IMG/VR virus record: IMGVR_UViG_3300044630_005117
Span: 1 to 23,785 of that record
Origin: a virus
DNA length: 23,785 nt
Strand: one strand, 5' to 3'
Part shown: piece after piece, positions 1 through 10,380 of the stretch
Layout of the letters: every line of letters starts with the position of its first letter
Numbering within the stretch: position 1 is the stretch's first letter
Notes under the pieces: generated by a model
What the model saw: only the letters and a program-made list of their open reading frames with translations
The model's database searches: none
Told to the model about the DNA's origin: nothing
Made by a program: the position numbers and the translations under genes

Positions 1-3000
1 GAGGAAATTCACCTCTAAGACCATTTAAAACAATTCAAAGAGCTTTTCTTGAAGTAGCAAGATTCTCATATTTACCTGGAAAGGATAACGATAGATTTGA
101 CCAGTTTAGCATCATGTTGATGCCTGGTGATCACTATATCGATAACCGTCCTGGACTTATTGATCTTGATGATGCTGATAGACAGCGTTATTTTGATGCA
201 AGAAATCTAATCAACGCAAACCGTAACGAAATCGTTGATAGAGCATTTGCTCAAATTATGATAGATTACCGTGAAGATCTTTGGGGAACTAATTGGGTAG
301 TTCCTGGTGACGACACTACAGATGAATTTTCACGTTACAAAGATGCATATCGTTTAATTCAAAAAAATAGACAAGCAATTATTGATGGTGCTTATGCACA
401 AATTGCTATTTCTCATCCAACATTTGTAAATTCAAATCCAGCAAAATGTCAAAGAGATATTGGATATTTTGTTGATGCAGTTTCTCTTGATATTTCACTT
501 GGTGGTGCTAACAAATATACTAGAAAATTTTTACAAAATTACTTTTCTGGTAATACTTGGAAATCTAACACCCTTGAAGGTGAAGAGGTAGAATCTAATA
601 CTGCTTTTAATAAAGCAAAAGATTTGATGAAGCAAGCAGTTGCAAACCAACTTGCTTATAAAGATCTTACAATTACCCCAGATCCTTCCTATGGATCAAA
701 TACAAATGCTGCTGTTTGTGGTAATGTACAAACTTCAATTGATACTCTTGGTATTTTAGTAACTTCATATATTATTCAAGGTAATATTGATGATCTCGAC
801 ACAGAAGCACCAGAAAGCGTTCCAGAAGCTGGTGCTGGAATGTCAAAATGTAAGCGTGATATTGGTTATATTGTTGATGCGGTAGCATCTGACGTGGGAA
901 ATGGTGGTAATGCAAGTATCATTGCTGCAACTAAAGCATATTTTAATACTAATGGCACTCCAATTTCTGGTGGATTAGTTGGTGAGGAAACTCAGTCTGT
1001 TATTGCTTTTAATGCTGCACGAGATATGATGCAGAAGGCAGTAACTAATCAATTATATGTTAAAGATTTAACTTTATCTGAAGGACCATCGGTTTATTCT
1101 GAAGGTGGTGCTGCAGTTCCAAATCTTCCTTCAGGAAATTCAAATACTTGTGTTGATGTTCAAACAACTATTGCTACATTAATTGCTGTTATTACTTCTT
1201 CAATTGAAGATGGTAATCTAGATGCTCTTGCTGATCTTGAAATTAGTGGTGATATTCCTGTATTCTATTTTGATCAAGCGAAGCAAGAGTGGAATGATCA
1301 ATCAGTATTAGATCTTTCAAACCCAGATAACGTTCTCTACAAGTTTAACGCTTCTACTGGTGGTGCTATTGTTCCTAGAGGTTGTTCACTTGTTGGTTAT
1401 GACCTTCGTAGAACTATTGTTCGTCCTCTTTATGTTCCAGATCCTGCAGATGGAACACAGGGTAGAACTTCTATCTTTAACCTAACTGGTGGTTGCTATA
1501 TTTGGCAGTTTACTATCAAGGATGGAGATCTTTCAGAAAATTCACCACTTTATGATGCAAATGATAGAGTTGGTAAAGTATACTTCCAGAAGGGTAACAA
1601 TACTCAACTTGCAATTCCTGAGTATTCGCACCATAAAATTACAATTATGGAGTATGCGGAAGACTTTGAACTTACTAAGTATTATCAAAAAGTTGGTAAG
1701 GCATTCTCACTCTTCCAGCCAACAATTGATGATGGAGATTTTGAGGCACTTCCACAGGAAAATAGAATCGTTGGACCTCTATCAGATACAAGAAGTATTG
1801 TAAATCTTCGTCTTGTATCTGAATCTCAGGTAAATGGTAGAGATAAAACTCTTATTGAAGCAACTACTAAAATTCCTCATGGATATTTTATTGGTCAATA
1901 TATTGCAGTTATTGATACTGGATTAAGTGATTTACTTAATGGTACATTTAAAGTTATTTCTGTAGATGAAGAAGATCCGAAAAAATTCCGTTACGAAGTA
2001 GAAACAACTTCTATTATTCTTGGATTAGATGTAAATGCTGAAGGTTATGATGCAACAACAACTCCAGCACTAAGCGTAAACTGCAGAGGACAAGCAGAAA
2101 TCGATTCAGTTGAATCTGCATCTCCTTACGTCTTCAACTGCTCAATCAGATCCACCTGGGGTCTCTGTGGCATGTGGGCAGATGGTGCCAAGTCAACTGG
2201 CTTCCGTTCGATGGTTGTTGCCCAGTATACTGGTGTTTCTCTACAGAAAGACGACCGTGCATTCATCCGTTATGATGAGTTTAGTAACACTTGGAACCAA
2301 GCATCACTAACTGATGCATTTGCAACTGTTCCTTATCACACCAAAGGTGATGCATACTGGAAGGACGATTGGAGAAACTTCCATATTCGTGCTTCTAACG
2401 ATGCATTCATCCAGTGCGTTTCGGTCTTTGCTGTTGGATTCTTCGATCACTTCTTGATGGAATCTGGTGGTGACATGTCGATCACCAACTCTAACTCGAA
2501 CTTTGGTAATACTTCATTACATGCTGTTGGTTTCAAAGGATTTGCTTTTAATCAAGATAAGGGTGGATACATTACTGATATTATTCCAGTAAAAGAAATC
2601 GATGATAGTGAATTTAATTTAGAACAACAAAAGTATTATTCTATTGCGATTCAACCTACCAAAGATCCATCAAATAAAACTAAATTATATTATGGAACAG
2701 ATGAAGCATATAATCCATTCCAAAGACCAGCAACATCTATTAATGGATATAGATTAGGTGCTAAAACAAATGAAAAATTATTTGTTAAGATTAAATCAAC
2801 TGTAGGAACTACAATTCCATTTGAAACTACAGTATCTCCATCTGGATTTAAGCGTTATACCGTCGCATTAAACACATTAAATCCTGACGGTATTGTAATT
2901 AATAACTTTGCACAAGACGCTGCAAACTTAATTGAAGATAATAAAGTTTTTATTCAGAAAGAAGCTTACGGGTATATTACAGCAAAATATCCAGAACTTT

Positions 3001-6000
3001 TAACTAATACTAATATTACTATTTCTAAGTGTGAAAGAGATATTGGTTATTTTGTTGATGCTGTAGTCCAAGATTTACGTCTTGGTGGTAACATTAATAC
3101 TATTCAAGCAGCAGAAGGATATTATGTAGGTGGTCAGCTTGCATATATTCAAAGCGAACTTAATGAATCTCTAGAAGCATACGATTACGTCAAGAATCTA
3201 TGCATTTCTGCAATGAGAAATTTTGATTATCTCATTCGTAATTGCACTACAATTGCTGGATCTGCAATTGTAGATATTGGTGATACCACTGGTATTATCA
3301 TTGGAATGAAAGCAACTCAATATAATTTTAATACCACTAACTTTACCAATGGAAGATTAAATCCAGGTGCTACTCCAATTACATCAGCAATTCCAGCTGG
3401 TGCTTATGTAAAGAGAATTTTAGATAGTTCTAGAATTGAACTTGGTATTCAAGGAAGCTATCTCAATACAGGAACAACTGTAACTGCCAATATTTCAACT
3501 GGTTCGGCATTTATTTATTTTGAATTGCCACAAACAAGTAATATTAGTGATAGTGTAAATAATCTATCTGGTAAATGGTCTTCAGTACCAGCTAAAAAAG
3601 ATCCTACAGTAATACAAGATGCTACAGCTTGGGAAGTTGGAGATCCTGATGGATATCCAGAATGTAGTGGTGTTGCTACTACAATCATTGGATATTTTAC
3701 TAATATTGCACTTATTTTGAGTCAAGGATTAACTCCTGTTAGTAAAAGAAATGAAGATACTTCTAATTTAATTAGTGCTAACAAAGAACTTATTGCAAAA
3801 GAAGCATTAGATAGAATATTAAATGCAAATCTTGGATTCTCATTTGATATGAGTAATTCTGAATTTTTGGATAATGTTCTATCATCAGTAGATGCACTTG
3901 CATTTAATGTAAAATTTGGAAGCAATAACAGAGTTTATGATCATGCAAAAATTTATGTTGACGAACCTTCTTTATTAAATGGTGAAAGATCTGAAGCAAA
4001 TCAAGTTTATATTTTAGTTAAAGATTTAGCTATTCAAGTTATTCGTAATCAATCTATTACAATTCAAGGTTCTCACGGATTAACACAAGTTACAGATTTA
4101 AATGTAGTTGATGAAGATAATCAAGGGAATCCAGTGATTCCAGCATTTCAAGACATAGCTTCTATCATCACTTCTCTTTCAGCAATTATTACTGGTGCTA
4201 TCGGTACAAATGCAGATCCTGGAGATTTGATTGGTATAGTTAGAACTGCTCCTCAATTTACTAATATTACTAGAGTAGAACCAGTATTAGATACAGCAAA
4301 TCTTGCAGCAAGAGCAACAATATTTACTGTAAATACTGGTACTGGTTCATCTAACCCCCATAATTTTGAAACTGGAACTCCAGTACGTCTTGTTCCTAAA
4401 GCAAGACAAGGTACTAATCCAGATAAGCGAGTAATCAGATTACCAAGAGGATTCGAAACAAATACAATTTATTATGTAATTGCTCCTGGTAGAAAAACAA
4501 CTCCAGAAGATTACTCAAACTCCACTAAGTACCAGGATATCTTCACTGCTGATGCTTCGACTCGTTTGATGCTTGCATCAACAAAAGAAAATGCTGCTGC
4601 TGGTATTTACATTTATTCTTCGGAAACTGATGCAATTGATCCAGATGTACAAATTGAACTTCAGCAGTATGTATTAGATGATTCTTATAACTTACATCAA
4701 TATATCTGTAATTTTGCAACTGGTCAAACTGATGTAATTCAAACTGATGTTGCTCATATTTTTGATGTTCCAGGTTCTATCAATACTGTTCATAAAGTAT
4801 TCTTTAGAACATTTGGCGATCCAAATGAATCAGAACTTCCCCAAATTTCTTCTGGTGGAGTAAATGCTCAAGTAGATCCAAATAAGTATTATTATGTAAG
4901 ATATGTAACAAACAAAACATTTGCGGTATTTGATACTGCTGCTCAAGCAATTGCTGGAACTCCAAGAATTACGTTTACTCCTGGTTTTGGTAAAAACTTC
5001 TACGTATTCTCCGATAAGAGAGAAAGTCCAGTAAGATTTGATGCTGCTTTAGAAAATGACGAGACAACAACTGGTCAATGGTATGTTAATGTTTTAGATG
5101 AAACTTCAAATCCAAACAATATTATTGCAAGATTCCAAGAACTTGGAGACACATTAAAAGATAGCAGAAGTAAAAATACTTACTTCACTCGCCTTGTTGA
5201 TAAGAGAGAAAAAGAAGATAGAATTTATCGCCTACGTTATGTAATTCCTCAGTATGCAGATGGTGTTCGTGATCCATTAAATGGTTTTGTTCTTAAAGCT
5301 AGAACAGATACCACAAGAAAACTTCTTCCTCAACGTATTGTATTAAGTCCAGTATCATCTGGATCTCCTGACGTTGCTTATTTTGAGGTTCAAATTCCAA
5401 CAGAATCTGGCGGTACTATTGCTCAGCAACTGGGTCTTCCAAAAAATCAATTAGATCCAAATTTTGTATATGATCCATATGATACAACAAGCGTAAAAAT
5501 TGTTGAAAGTGATAGAACTTCAAGTAAAGTTTCTTTTAGTATTCAATCTGCTAGAAAAGTATCTGTATCAGACACAGAACTTCTTGAATTGACTGTATTT
5601 GATCATAGTATCACTAATGATGCTCTTAAGAATGAAACTTTTGTAACAGTCAAAATTGAAGCTCCACAGGAAGGAACTTTTAGATCCACTGAAGGATTTA
5701 ATACCATTACTTGGAACGGAAATTCCTCTGGTTCTGCAGCTGTTCAAGCATACTTTAATGTTCCTGAAACAAATGAACATTATGTTATATTGAAAGCAGT
5801 TACTGGTTCTATTGTTTATAATTCGTTAGTTGATACCACATTCTATCAACCATTGCTTGATGTAAACAATGATCCTGTTTTAGATGGTAGTAATCAACCT
5901 GTTCAAATTTATGCTAAGTTAATCAAAAAACCAAATAGTGTTGGTAGTTCAAATGAAGCTTTAAGTAAATCAGAAAAAGGAGATTACTTATACAGTAATA

Positions 6001-9000
6001 AAGATGCTAACGTATTAACTGTAACTCCTGGTGATATTATTGAAGATGATGATGCAACTCAGTATAGAGTTATCTCTGTCGAAGATTGTGGAGAAATTGA
6101 GGATTCGTTCTATATCTTTGACATTAATGAAATTCAAAGAAGAATACCTAATCAACAAGAAGGTGTATATTACCTAACTTGTGTTAAAGGTAATGTTTCA
6201 CCATATCCAGTTGGTGCTGGTGTTGGCACAAACTTTAGAAACTTTAAGTTCTCTCAGCCTATTTCACAATTATATCCACTTGATTATAAAAATGATCCAC
6301 TATGGTTCCAAGTAAGACCAGACGGATCTAGAGATACAACATTAACTGATGTACCAGCAACAATTTGTGCTGCTGATAACTATGTACATGGTTTGGTAAG
6401 AACTAATGACTACAAAAATAGTGAAACAAAAGAAGTTGTTCTTGATCTTGTCAATAATCCAGCATTAAATCGTTATGACTACACCAGTTTAATTGCAGCT
6501 CAATCTGGTAATGCAACTTCTGGTTCTGAAGATCGTAAGATTTCTATTGCTGGCAATTCACAATACCCAACTGAAAATAGACTATATGTAGAACTTCGTA
6601 GACCATCTATTGCTCGTTCTGGTAATCATACCTTCGAATATCTTGGTTTCGGTCCTGGTAACTACTCAACTGGTTTCCCACTTCGTCAAGAAGTAGTACT
6701 TACTGATAAGCAAGATTTTTATGCACAATCTAAGAAAGAAGATGGTGGTATTGTCTTCTACACTGGTCTAAACTCTAATGGTGATCTTTATATTGGTAAT
6801 AGAAAGATCAATGCTATTACTGGTGAAGAGACATTCCTCGAAAGAGCAGAACTAGTTTCTTCTGATGATGATGGGGGAGATCTTGGAAATCTTGTTACTA
6901 CATTTGAACTTCCTGTTGTATTTGAAAGAGACATTACTGTTGATGGTGATGCAACATTTAATAATCCAGTAACTATTAACGTTGAGCCAAATGAGCCAAA
7001 TGCATTAACAATTATATCTAATATAGATGCAAATTCTGGTGAAGATACTTCAATGGATAGTGCAACTTTTGCACTAAGCACTATTGAATCTGAAGGTAAT
7101 ATTACACTACACAAAAACAAAATCTATGCTGGTGTATATGCATTCAATCCAAGAGGTAGTGTAACAATTCCTGGTCAAAATTACAGTATTAGGACACATG
7201 CAGATCAAACTAATGGCAATTTACCTTCCAATATAACACCACATCAAACAAATGGAAGTCTTGGCAAGCAAGTACAATATGGATCAAAAAGTCCAATAGC
7301 TGGTGATATTTTATTTAAAGGAGTTGAAGTTGGTAAATCTGGCTCTCTTGGTTGGATTTTTGCTAATTTCTATACAAATAGAACAGCAAGTGTATTTACT
7401 GTAACGGCAGTTGGAAATCTATCAGTTACCTTCACAATGCAAATTGGAATTGCTCCAATTGATATTGGTATTGCACAAGGTACTGAAGTTAAATTTACTG
7501 GCTTTAATGGTAGATTTGAACCAGTAAATGGTGTAAGAACTGTTGTTTCCACTACAGCAACAACATTTACTGTCAATACACAAGTTGTTGTCTCTCAAAG
7601 TCCAGATGATCCAACTCGTTTAGATCAACAGCAAGTTAATGCGTCAATTGAAGTCGCAACTGTTCAATGGAAAGAAGTTGGTGTTCTTGGTGCAGAAGCA
7701 TTAAGAACTAATACTGATAATTATGGTGACTTTAGATTAGGTATTAATACTTTTGCAAGAGCAGATCATATTGATCGTTTACAAGGATTTGTTTCTACTG
7801 CTACTCAGCCAAGAGCAAACCTTGATATTGTCGGAACTGCTTTTGTAAGTGGTAAAACACTATCTACTTCGCCAGTTAATAACTTCATATCTAATCCAAC
7901 TGCTGCAAATAGAACATTTAATAATGTCGGAAATGCATTCTTAGTTGGTGGAGATAGTCTAAATCCAGACGCAAATTCTACTTTACGTGTTGCCACTACA
8001 AATAATGGTAGAGTTGGCATTAACACTAATTTAACAAATCTTGATAGAACATTTGTTGTTTATGGTGATGCTAGAATTACAGATGAAGTAAGGTTACAAA
8101 AAAATCTTGAGGTAAATGGTGGTAATATTACAACTACCCAAACTTCATTTAATTTAGCTGTTACCAATGCAACTTCCGCTGCTGCATTCAGTGTTGCTAG
8201 AAATATTTCTATTGGTACTTTAGTAAATAATACTCAAACAATTACTTTAGGAATTAATCCATCTGCACAGCAAGTTAATATCGGAACATTTACTCCAGAT
8301 GGAGAATTTAATGTTCATAATAATGGTACAAAATCTATTGTTAATTTAGGAACTTCAGATAATACAAGTACTGGAAGTATTAGTGTTGTCAGTGTTGGTG
8401 GTGCATTTGCTAGAAATTCAAACTCAAGAGAAAATGGTTCCGTATTTAATGTTAAAAATAGATATACTGAATTAGATGGTGATTTAAGTATTGGAACTGG
8501 ATTAGTTGTCGGTACTGGCATAGCAAGATTACAATCAAACGCTTTGCAAGTTGAGATGTTTACAGTAAACACCTCAAGATTAAACTTTGCTACTGGCGTT
8601 GGTAGATTAAGCATTGGTTCTAAAGGCGGAACTACAACAATTAATAACTCTTTAGTTGTTGAAGCAAATACAACTATGAAAGGTGATGTAACTCACCTTG
8701 GTGGATTGAATGCAGGTCAATATCAAATTAGAAGAGGATCATTCTCAACTCCAACTACTTCTCATATTAGAGGAAGTATTGATAATACTAACATTGACTT
8801 CTACTCAAGAGTAACAATTGATAGAACAATTGATACCCAAGGTGCCTCTGTATGGTCTGGTGCTGAATTTTTAGTAGATGCTGATGATCCTACAGAATAT
8901 TTCCTACCAATTGGTCAGGTAAGCACAAATGTTCAATTTGAAGTTGGTGCTTATCTATTAATTGATAGATCAGTACAAGTAGATCAACAAAATGTTATTA

Positions 9001-10379
9001 CTTCTCCAGTTGGAGAACAATATAGTGAATTATTATTGGTTACAGAATTAACTAACCTAAATAACGTTTCCGATTTGCCATTACGTGTTAAAGTAAAGAG
9101 AGCAAGAAACGTACTTGATCAAAATGGTAATATGATTATCGATGGAACTTCTCCATCTGGCTACAAATACTTGAGAAATGATCACCCAGATAATGCTAAA
9201 ATTATTAGATATAATTTATCAGAAGATGTAAGCTTTGTTGATAATGCAAATGGACTTCCAAATAGTTCTGCTGGAGCTTTGGAAAATCTCTCTACAGGAG
9301 TATTCAGTGGTACAATTAAGCAGGGTGATATCTTTAGATTAAGTGATTCTGAACTTACATTTATTAATGCTATTAATATTACATCTCCACAAAGATTTAT
9401 TATTAATGATGGAGGAAATCCTGCAGTTGATGTATTTACAGTTGATACTACTAATGGCGATACAGAAATTCTTGGTAATTTAACAGTTTACAAAGATATT
9501 CGTCTAATTGGTTCAAATACTGAAAATAACCAAAGATTAGTTATTAAGGATCAAAGTAATAATGAAAAGTTTGTTGTAGATAGTGCTACTGGAAAAACTT
9601 ATATTTTTGGTAACTTAAATGTAGGAAATTCTACAAGTTATGATCGTTTATTTGTTGATTCTTCTAATGGTAATACAACGATTAGAGGTGGTGATCTATT
9701 AATCACTGCAAATAATATTGGAAATCAAAAACTATTCTTACAAAATTCTACTGGTAATTTAACTATTAGTGGATTATTTAATTCTACTATTACCACTGGA
9801 GAAAATGTATTTAATACTGACCTCAAGATTAATGGTAATAACTTAACATTTAATAAAGTATTAAATATTGGCGGAGAAGATACTGAGGTTAATCTATTTA
9901 AAGTAAGATGGATTGAGCAAGCAACTAATAGGCCATCAGGAGGTGCGATTGATTTTGCTGGTCAACAAGGATTCTACACACAAACTGGTGCTAGAAAGTG
10001 GCAATATGTACAGGCAGGACAAGATGTAGTAGAAGTTAAATCCAATATAAATTATTTTGTATCTCCAACTGCATCTACTATTCTAAAATTACCACCAAAT
10101 CCACTTACTGGTGATGTAATTAGAGTGGTTGATGTTGGAGGAAACCTGACATATAATGTATCACTTAAATTTAGAGCACCATCTGGTGTAGCTATTCAAG
10201 GTGATACTACAAACTCTGGCGGTACTCCAGATCCAGGTACTACATATAATGGGGGAGAATTAGTAATTCAAACTCCAAATGCTGGATTAGGACTTGTGTA
10301 TATTGGTTCTGTTAATTATGATGGCACATCCACTGGAGCTCCAGCATCGCAACAAGGTTGGTGGTTGATGGAAATCTAA
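1..10379 (+). CDS. Giant virion structural protein, 5' end cut by window
   Basis: The reading frame is open from base 3 to the TAA at 10377-10379, giving 3458 visible residues. The first ATG is at 114, but the 37 codons before it have no stop and run straight into the same conserved block (RPFKTIQRAF, then MPGDHYIDNRPG), so the true start lies upstream. Visible parts in order are: helical repeats with a C-x-RDIGY-x-VDAV signature at about 447, 849 and 3030 and a degenerate one near 3860; a block with the motif GCSLVGYDLRRTIVRP near 1378; a compact beta-helix-like block at about 2085-2540; a conserved block at 6360-6840; a long repetitive beta region from 6900; short repeats at 9430-9790; and a C-terminal domain ending GWWLMEI. 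The composition is Asn/Thr/Ser/Gly-rich, with no transmembrane segments evident. I recognise it as the cyanomyovirus giant structural protein type, probably a tail fibre or baseplate-attached fibre. The exact position in the virion is inferred. Confidence 0.88.
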   Translation, partial: GNSPLRPFKTIQRAFLEVARFSYLPGKDNDRFDQFSIMLMPGDHYIDNRPGLIDLDDADRQRYFDARNLINANRNEIVDRAFAQIMIDYREDLWGTNWVVPGDDTTDEFSRYKDAYRLIQKNRQAIIDGAYAQIAISHPTFVNSNPAKCQRDIGYFVDAVSLDISLGGANKYTRKFLQNYFSGNTWKSNTLEGEEVESNTAFNKAKDLMKQAVANQLAYKDLTITPDPSYGSNTNAAVCGNVQTSIDTLGILVTSYIIQGNIDDLDTEAPESVPEAGAGMSKCKRDIGYIVDAVASDVGNGGNASIIAATKAYFNTNGTPISGGLVGEETQSVIAFNAARDMMQKAVTNQLYVKDLTLSEGPSVYSEGGAAVPNLPSGNSNTCVDVQTTIATLIAVITSSIEDGNLDALADLEISGDIPVFYFDQAKQEWNDQSVLDLSNPDNVLYKFNASTGGAIVPRGCSLVGYDLRRTIVRPLYVPDPADGTQGRTSIFNLTGGCYIWQFTIKDGDLSENSPLYDANDRVGKVYFQKGNNTQLAIPEYSHHKITIMEYAEDFELTKYYQKVGKAFSLFQPTIDDGDFEALPQENRIVGPLSDTRSIVNLRLVSESQVNGRDKTLIEATTKIPHGYFIGQYIAVIDTGLSDLLNGTFKVISVDEEDPKKFRYEVETTSIILGLDVNAEGYDATTTPALSVNCRGQAEIDSVESASPYVFNCSIRSTWGLCGMWADGAKSTGFRSMVVAQYTGVSLQKDDRAFIRYDEFSNTWNQASLTDAFATVPYHTKGDAYWKDDWRNFHIRASNDAFIQCVSVFAVGFFDHFLMESGGDMSITNSNSNFGNTSLHAVGFKGFAFNQDKGGYITDIIPVKEIDDSEFNLEQQKYYSIAIQPTKDPSNKTKLYYGTDEAYNPFQRPATSINGYRLGAKTNEKLFVKIKSTVGTTIPFETTVSPSGFKRYTVALNTLNPDGIVINNFAQDAANLIEDNKVFIQKEAYGYITAKYPELLTNTNITISKCERDIGYFVDAVVQDLRLGGNINTIQAAEGYYVGGQLAYIQSELNESLEAYDYVKNLCISAMRNFDYLIRNCTTIAGSAIVDIGDTTGIIIGMKATQYNFNTTNFTNGRLNPGATPITSAIPAGAYVKRILDSSRIELGIQGSYLNTGTTVTANISTGSAFIYFELPQTSNISDSVNNLSGKWSSVPAKKDPTVIQDATAWEVGDPDGYPECSGVATTIIGYFTNIALILSQGLTPVSKRNEDTSNLISANKELIAKEALDRILNANLGFSFDMSNSEFLDNVLSSVDALAFNVKFGSNNRVYDHAKIYVDEPSLLNGERSEANQVYILVKDLAIQVIRNQSITIQGSHGLTQVTDLNVVDEDNQGNPVIPAFQDIASIITSLSAIITGAIGTNADPGDLIGIVRTAPQFTNITRVEPVLDTANLAARATIFTVNTGTGSSNPHNFETGTPVRLVPKARQGTNPDKRVIRLPRGFETNTIYYVIAPGRKTTPEDYSNSTKYQDIFTADASTRLMLASTKENAAAGIYIYSSETDAIDPDVQIELQQYVLDDSYNLHQYICNFATGQTDVIQTDVAHIFDVPGSINTVHKVFFRTFGDPNESELPQISSGGVNAQVDPNKYYYVRYVTNKTFAVFDTAAQAIAGTPRITFTPGFGKNFYVFSDKRESPVRFDAALENDETTTGQWYVNVLDETSNPNNIIARFQELGDTLKDSRSKNTYFTRLVDKREKEDRIYRLRYVIPQYADGVRDPLNGFVLKARTDTTRKLLPQRIVLSPVSSGSPDVAYFEVQIPTESGGTIAQQLGLPKNQLDPNFVYDPYDTTSVKIVESDRTSSKVSFSIQSARKVSVSDTELLELTVFDHSITNDALKNETFVTVKIEAPQEGTFRSTEGFNTITWNGNSSGSAAVQAYFNVPETNEHYVILKAVTGSIVYNSLVDTTFYQPLLDVNNDPVLDGSNQPVQIYAKLIKKPNSVGSSNEALSKSEKGDYLYSNKDANVLTVTPGDIIEDDDATQYRVISVEDCGEIEDSFYIFDINEIQRRIPNQQEGVYYLTCVKGNVSPYPVGAGVGTNFRNFKFSQPISQLYPLDYKNDPLWFQVRPDGSRDTTLTDVPATICAADNYVHGLVRTNDYKNSETKEVVLDLVNNPALNRYDYTSLIAAQSGNATSGSEDRKISIAGNSQYPTENRLYVELRRPSIARSGNHTFEYLGFGPGNYSTGFPLRQEVVLTDKQDFYAQSKKEDGGIVFYTGLNSNGDLYIGNRKINAITGEETFLERAELVSSDDDGGDLGNLVTTFELPVVFERDITVDGDATFNNPVTINVEPNEPNALTIISNIDANSGEDTSMDSATFALSTIESEGNITLHKNKIYAGVYAFNPRGSVTIPGQNYSIRTHADQTNGNLPSNITPHQTNGSLGKQVQYGSKSPIAGDILFKGVEVGKSGSLGWIFANFYTNRTASVFTVTAVGNLSVTFTMQIGIAPIDIGIAQGTEVKFTGFNGRFEPVNGVRTVVSTTATTFTVNTQVVVSQSPDDPTRLDQQQVNASIEVATVQWKEVGVLGAEALRTNTDNYGDFRLGINTFARADHIDRLQGFVSTATQPRANLDIVGTAFVSGKTLSTSPVNNFISNPTAANRTFNNVGNAFLVGGDSLNPDANSTLRVATTNNGRVGINTNLTNLDRTFVVYGDARITDEVRLQKNLEVNGGNITTTQTSFNLAVTNATSAAAFSVARNISIGTLVNNTQTITLGINPSAQQVNIGTFTPDGEFNVHNNGTKSIVNLGTSDNTSTGSISVVSVGGAFARNSNSRENGSVFNVKNRYTELDGDLSIGTGLVVGTGIARLQSNALQVEMFTVNTSRLNFATGVGRLSIGSKGGTTTINNSLVVEANTTMKGDVTHLGGLNAGQYQIRRGSFSTPTTSHIRGSIDNTNIDFYSRVTIDRTIDTQGASVWSGAEFLVDADDPTEYFLPIGQVSTNVQFEVGAYLLIDRSVQVDQQNVITSPVGEQYSELLLVTELTNLNNVSDLPLRVKVKRARNVLDQNGNMIIDGTSPSGYKYLRNDHPDNAKIIRYNLSEDVSFVDNANGLPNSSAGALENLSTGVFSGTIKQGDIFRLSDSELTFINAINITSPQRFIINDGGNPAVDVFTVDTTNGDTEILGNLTVYKDIRLIGSNTENNQRLVIKDQSNNEKFVVDSATGKTYIFGNLNVGNSTSYDRLFVDSSNGNTTIRGGDLLITANNIGNQKLFLQNSTGNLTISGLFNSTITTGENVFNTDLKINGNNLTFNKVLNIGGEDTEVNLFKVRWIEQATNRPSGGAIDFAGQQGFYTQTGARKWQYVQAGQDVVEVKSNINYFVSPTASTILKLPPNPLTGDVIRVVDVGGNLTYNVSLKFRAPSGVAIQGDTTNSGGTPDPGTTYNGGELVIQTPNAGLGLVYIGSVNYDGTSTGAPASQQGWWLMEI
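420..4220 (+). repeat. Degenerate helical repeats in giant structural protein
   Basis: Each unit starts with a helix of the type N-L-I-x-x-N-x-x-x-I-x-x-x-A, then C-x-RDIGY-(F/I)-VDAV-x-x-D-x-x-x-GG, then a stretch with K-D-L-x-x-x-A-x-x-N-Q and a closing segment like V-Q-T-x-I-x-T-L. Clear copies have their Cys codon at 447, 849 and 3030. A fourth, lacking Cys and RDIGY, covers about 3750-4200 (SVDALAFNVKFGSNNR). A long unrelated insertion lies between copies two and three. The pattern suggests internal duplication followed by divergence. Confidence 0.75.
9420..9830 (+). repeat. Short tandem beta repeats near C-terminus of giant protein
   Basis: Four related units share the pattern F-x-V-D-x-x-x-G-(N/D/K)-T-x-I-x-G-(N/G)-L-x-(V/I). 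Their aligned Asp (or equivalent) codons fall at about 9444, 9579, 9657 and 9741, so the last three are 26-28 residues apart and the first gap is longer (45). Such short hydrophobic-Gly repeats are typical of trimeric beta-structured fibre shafts; the shaft role is inferred. Confidence 0.6.
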
Positions 10380-10380
10380 G

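Noticed and set aside
6788-7120. 110-codon minus-strand frame inside the giant gene
   Set aside because: It lies opposite a clear coding frame with consistent protein pattern; no promoter or ribosome binding site supports it.
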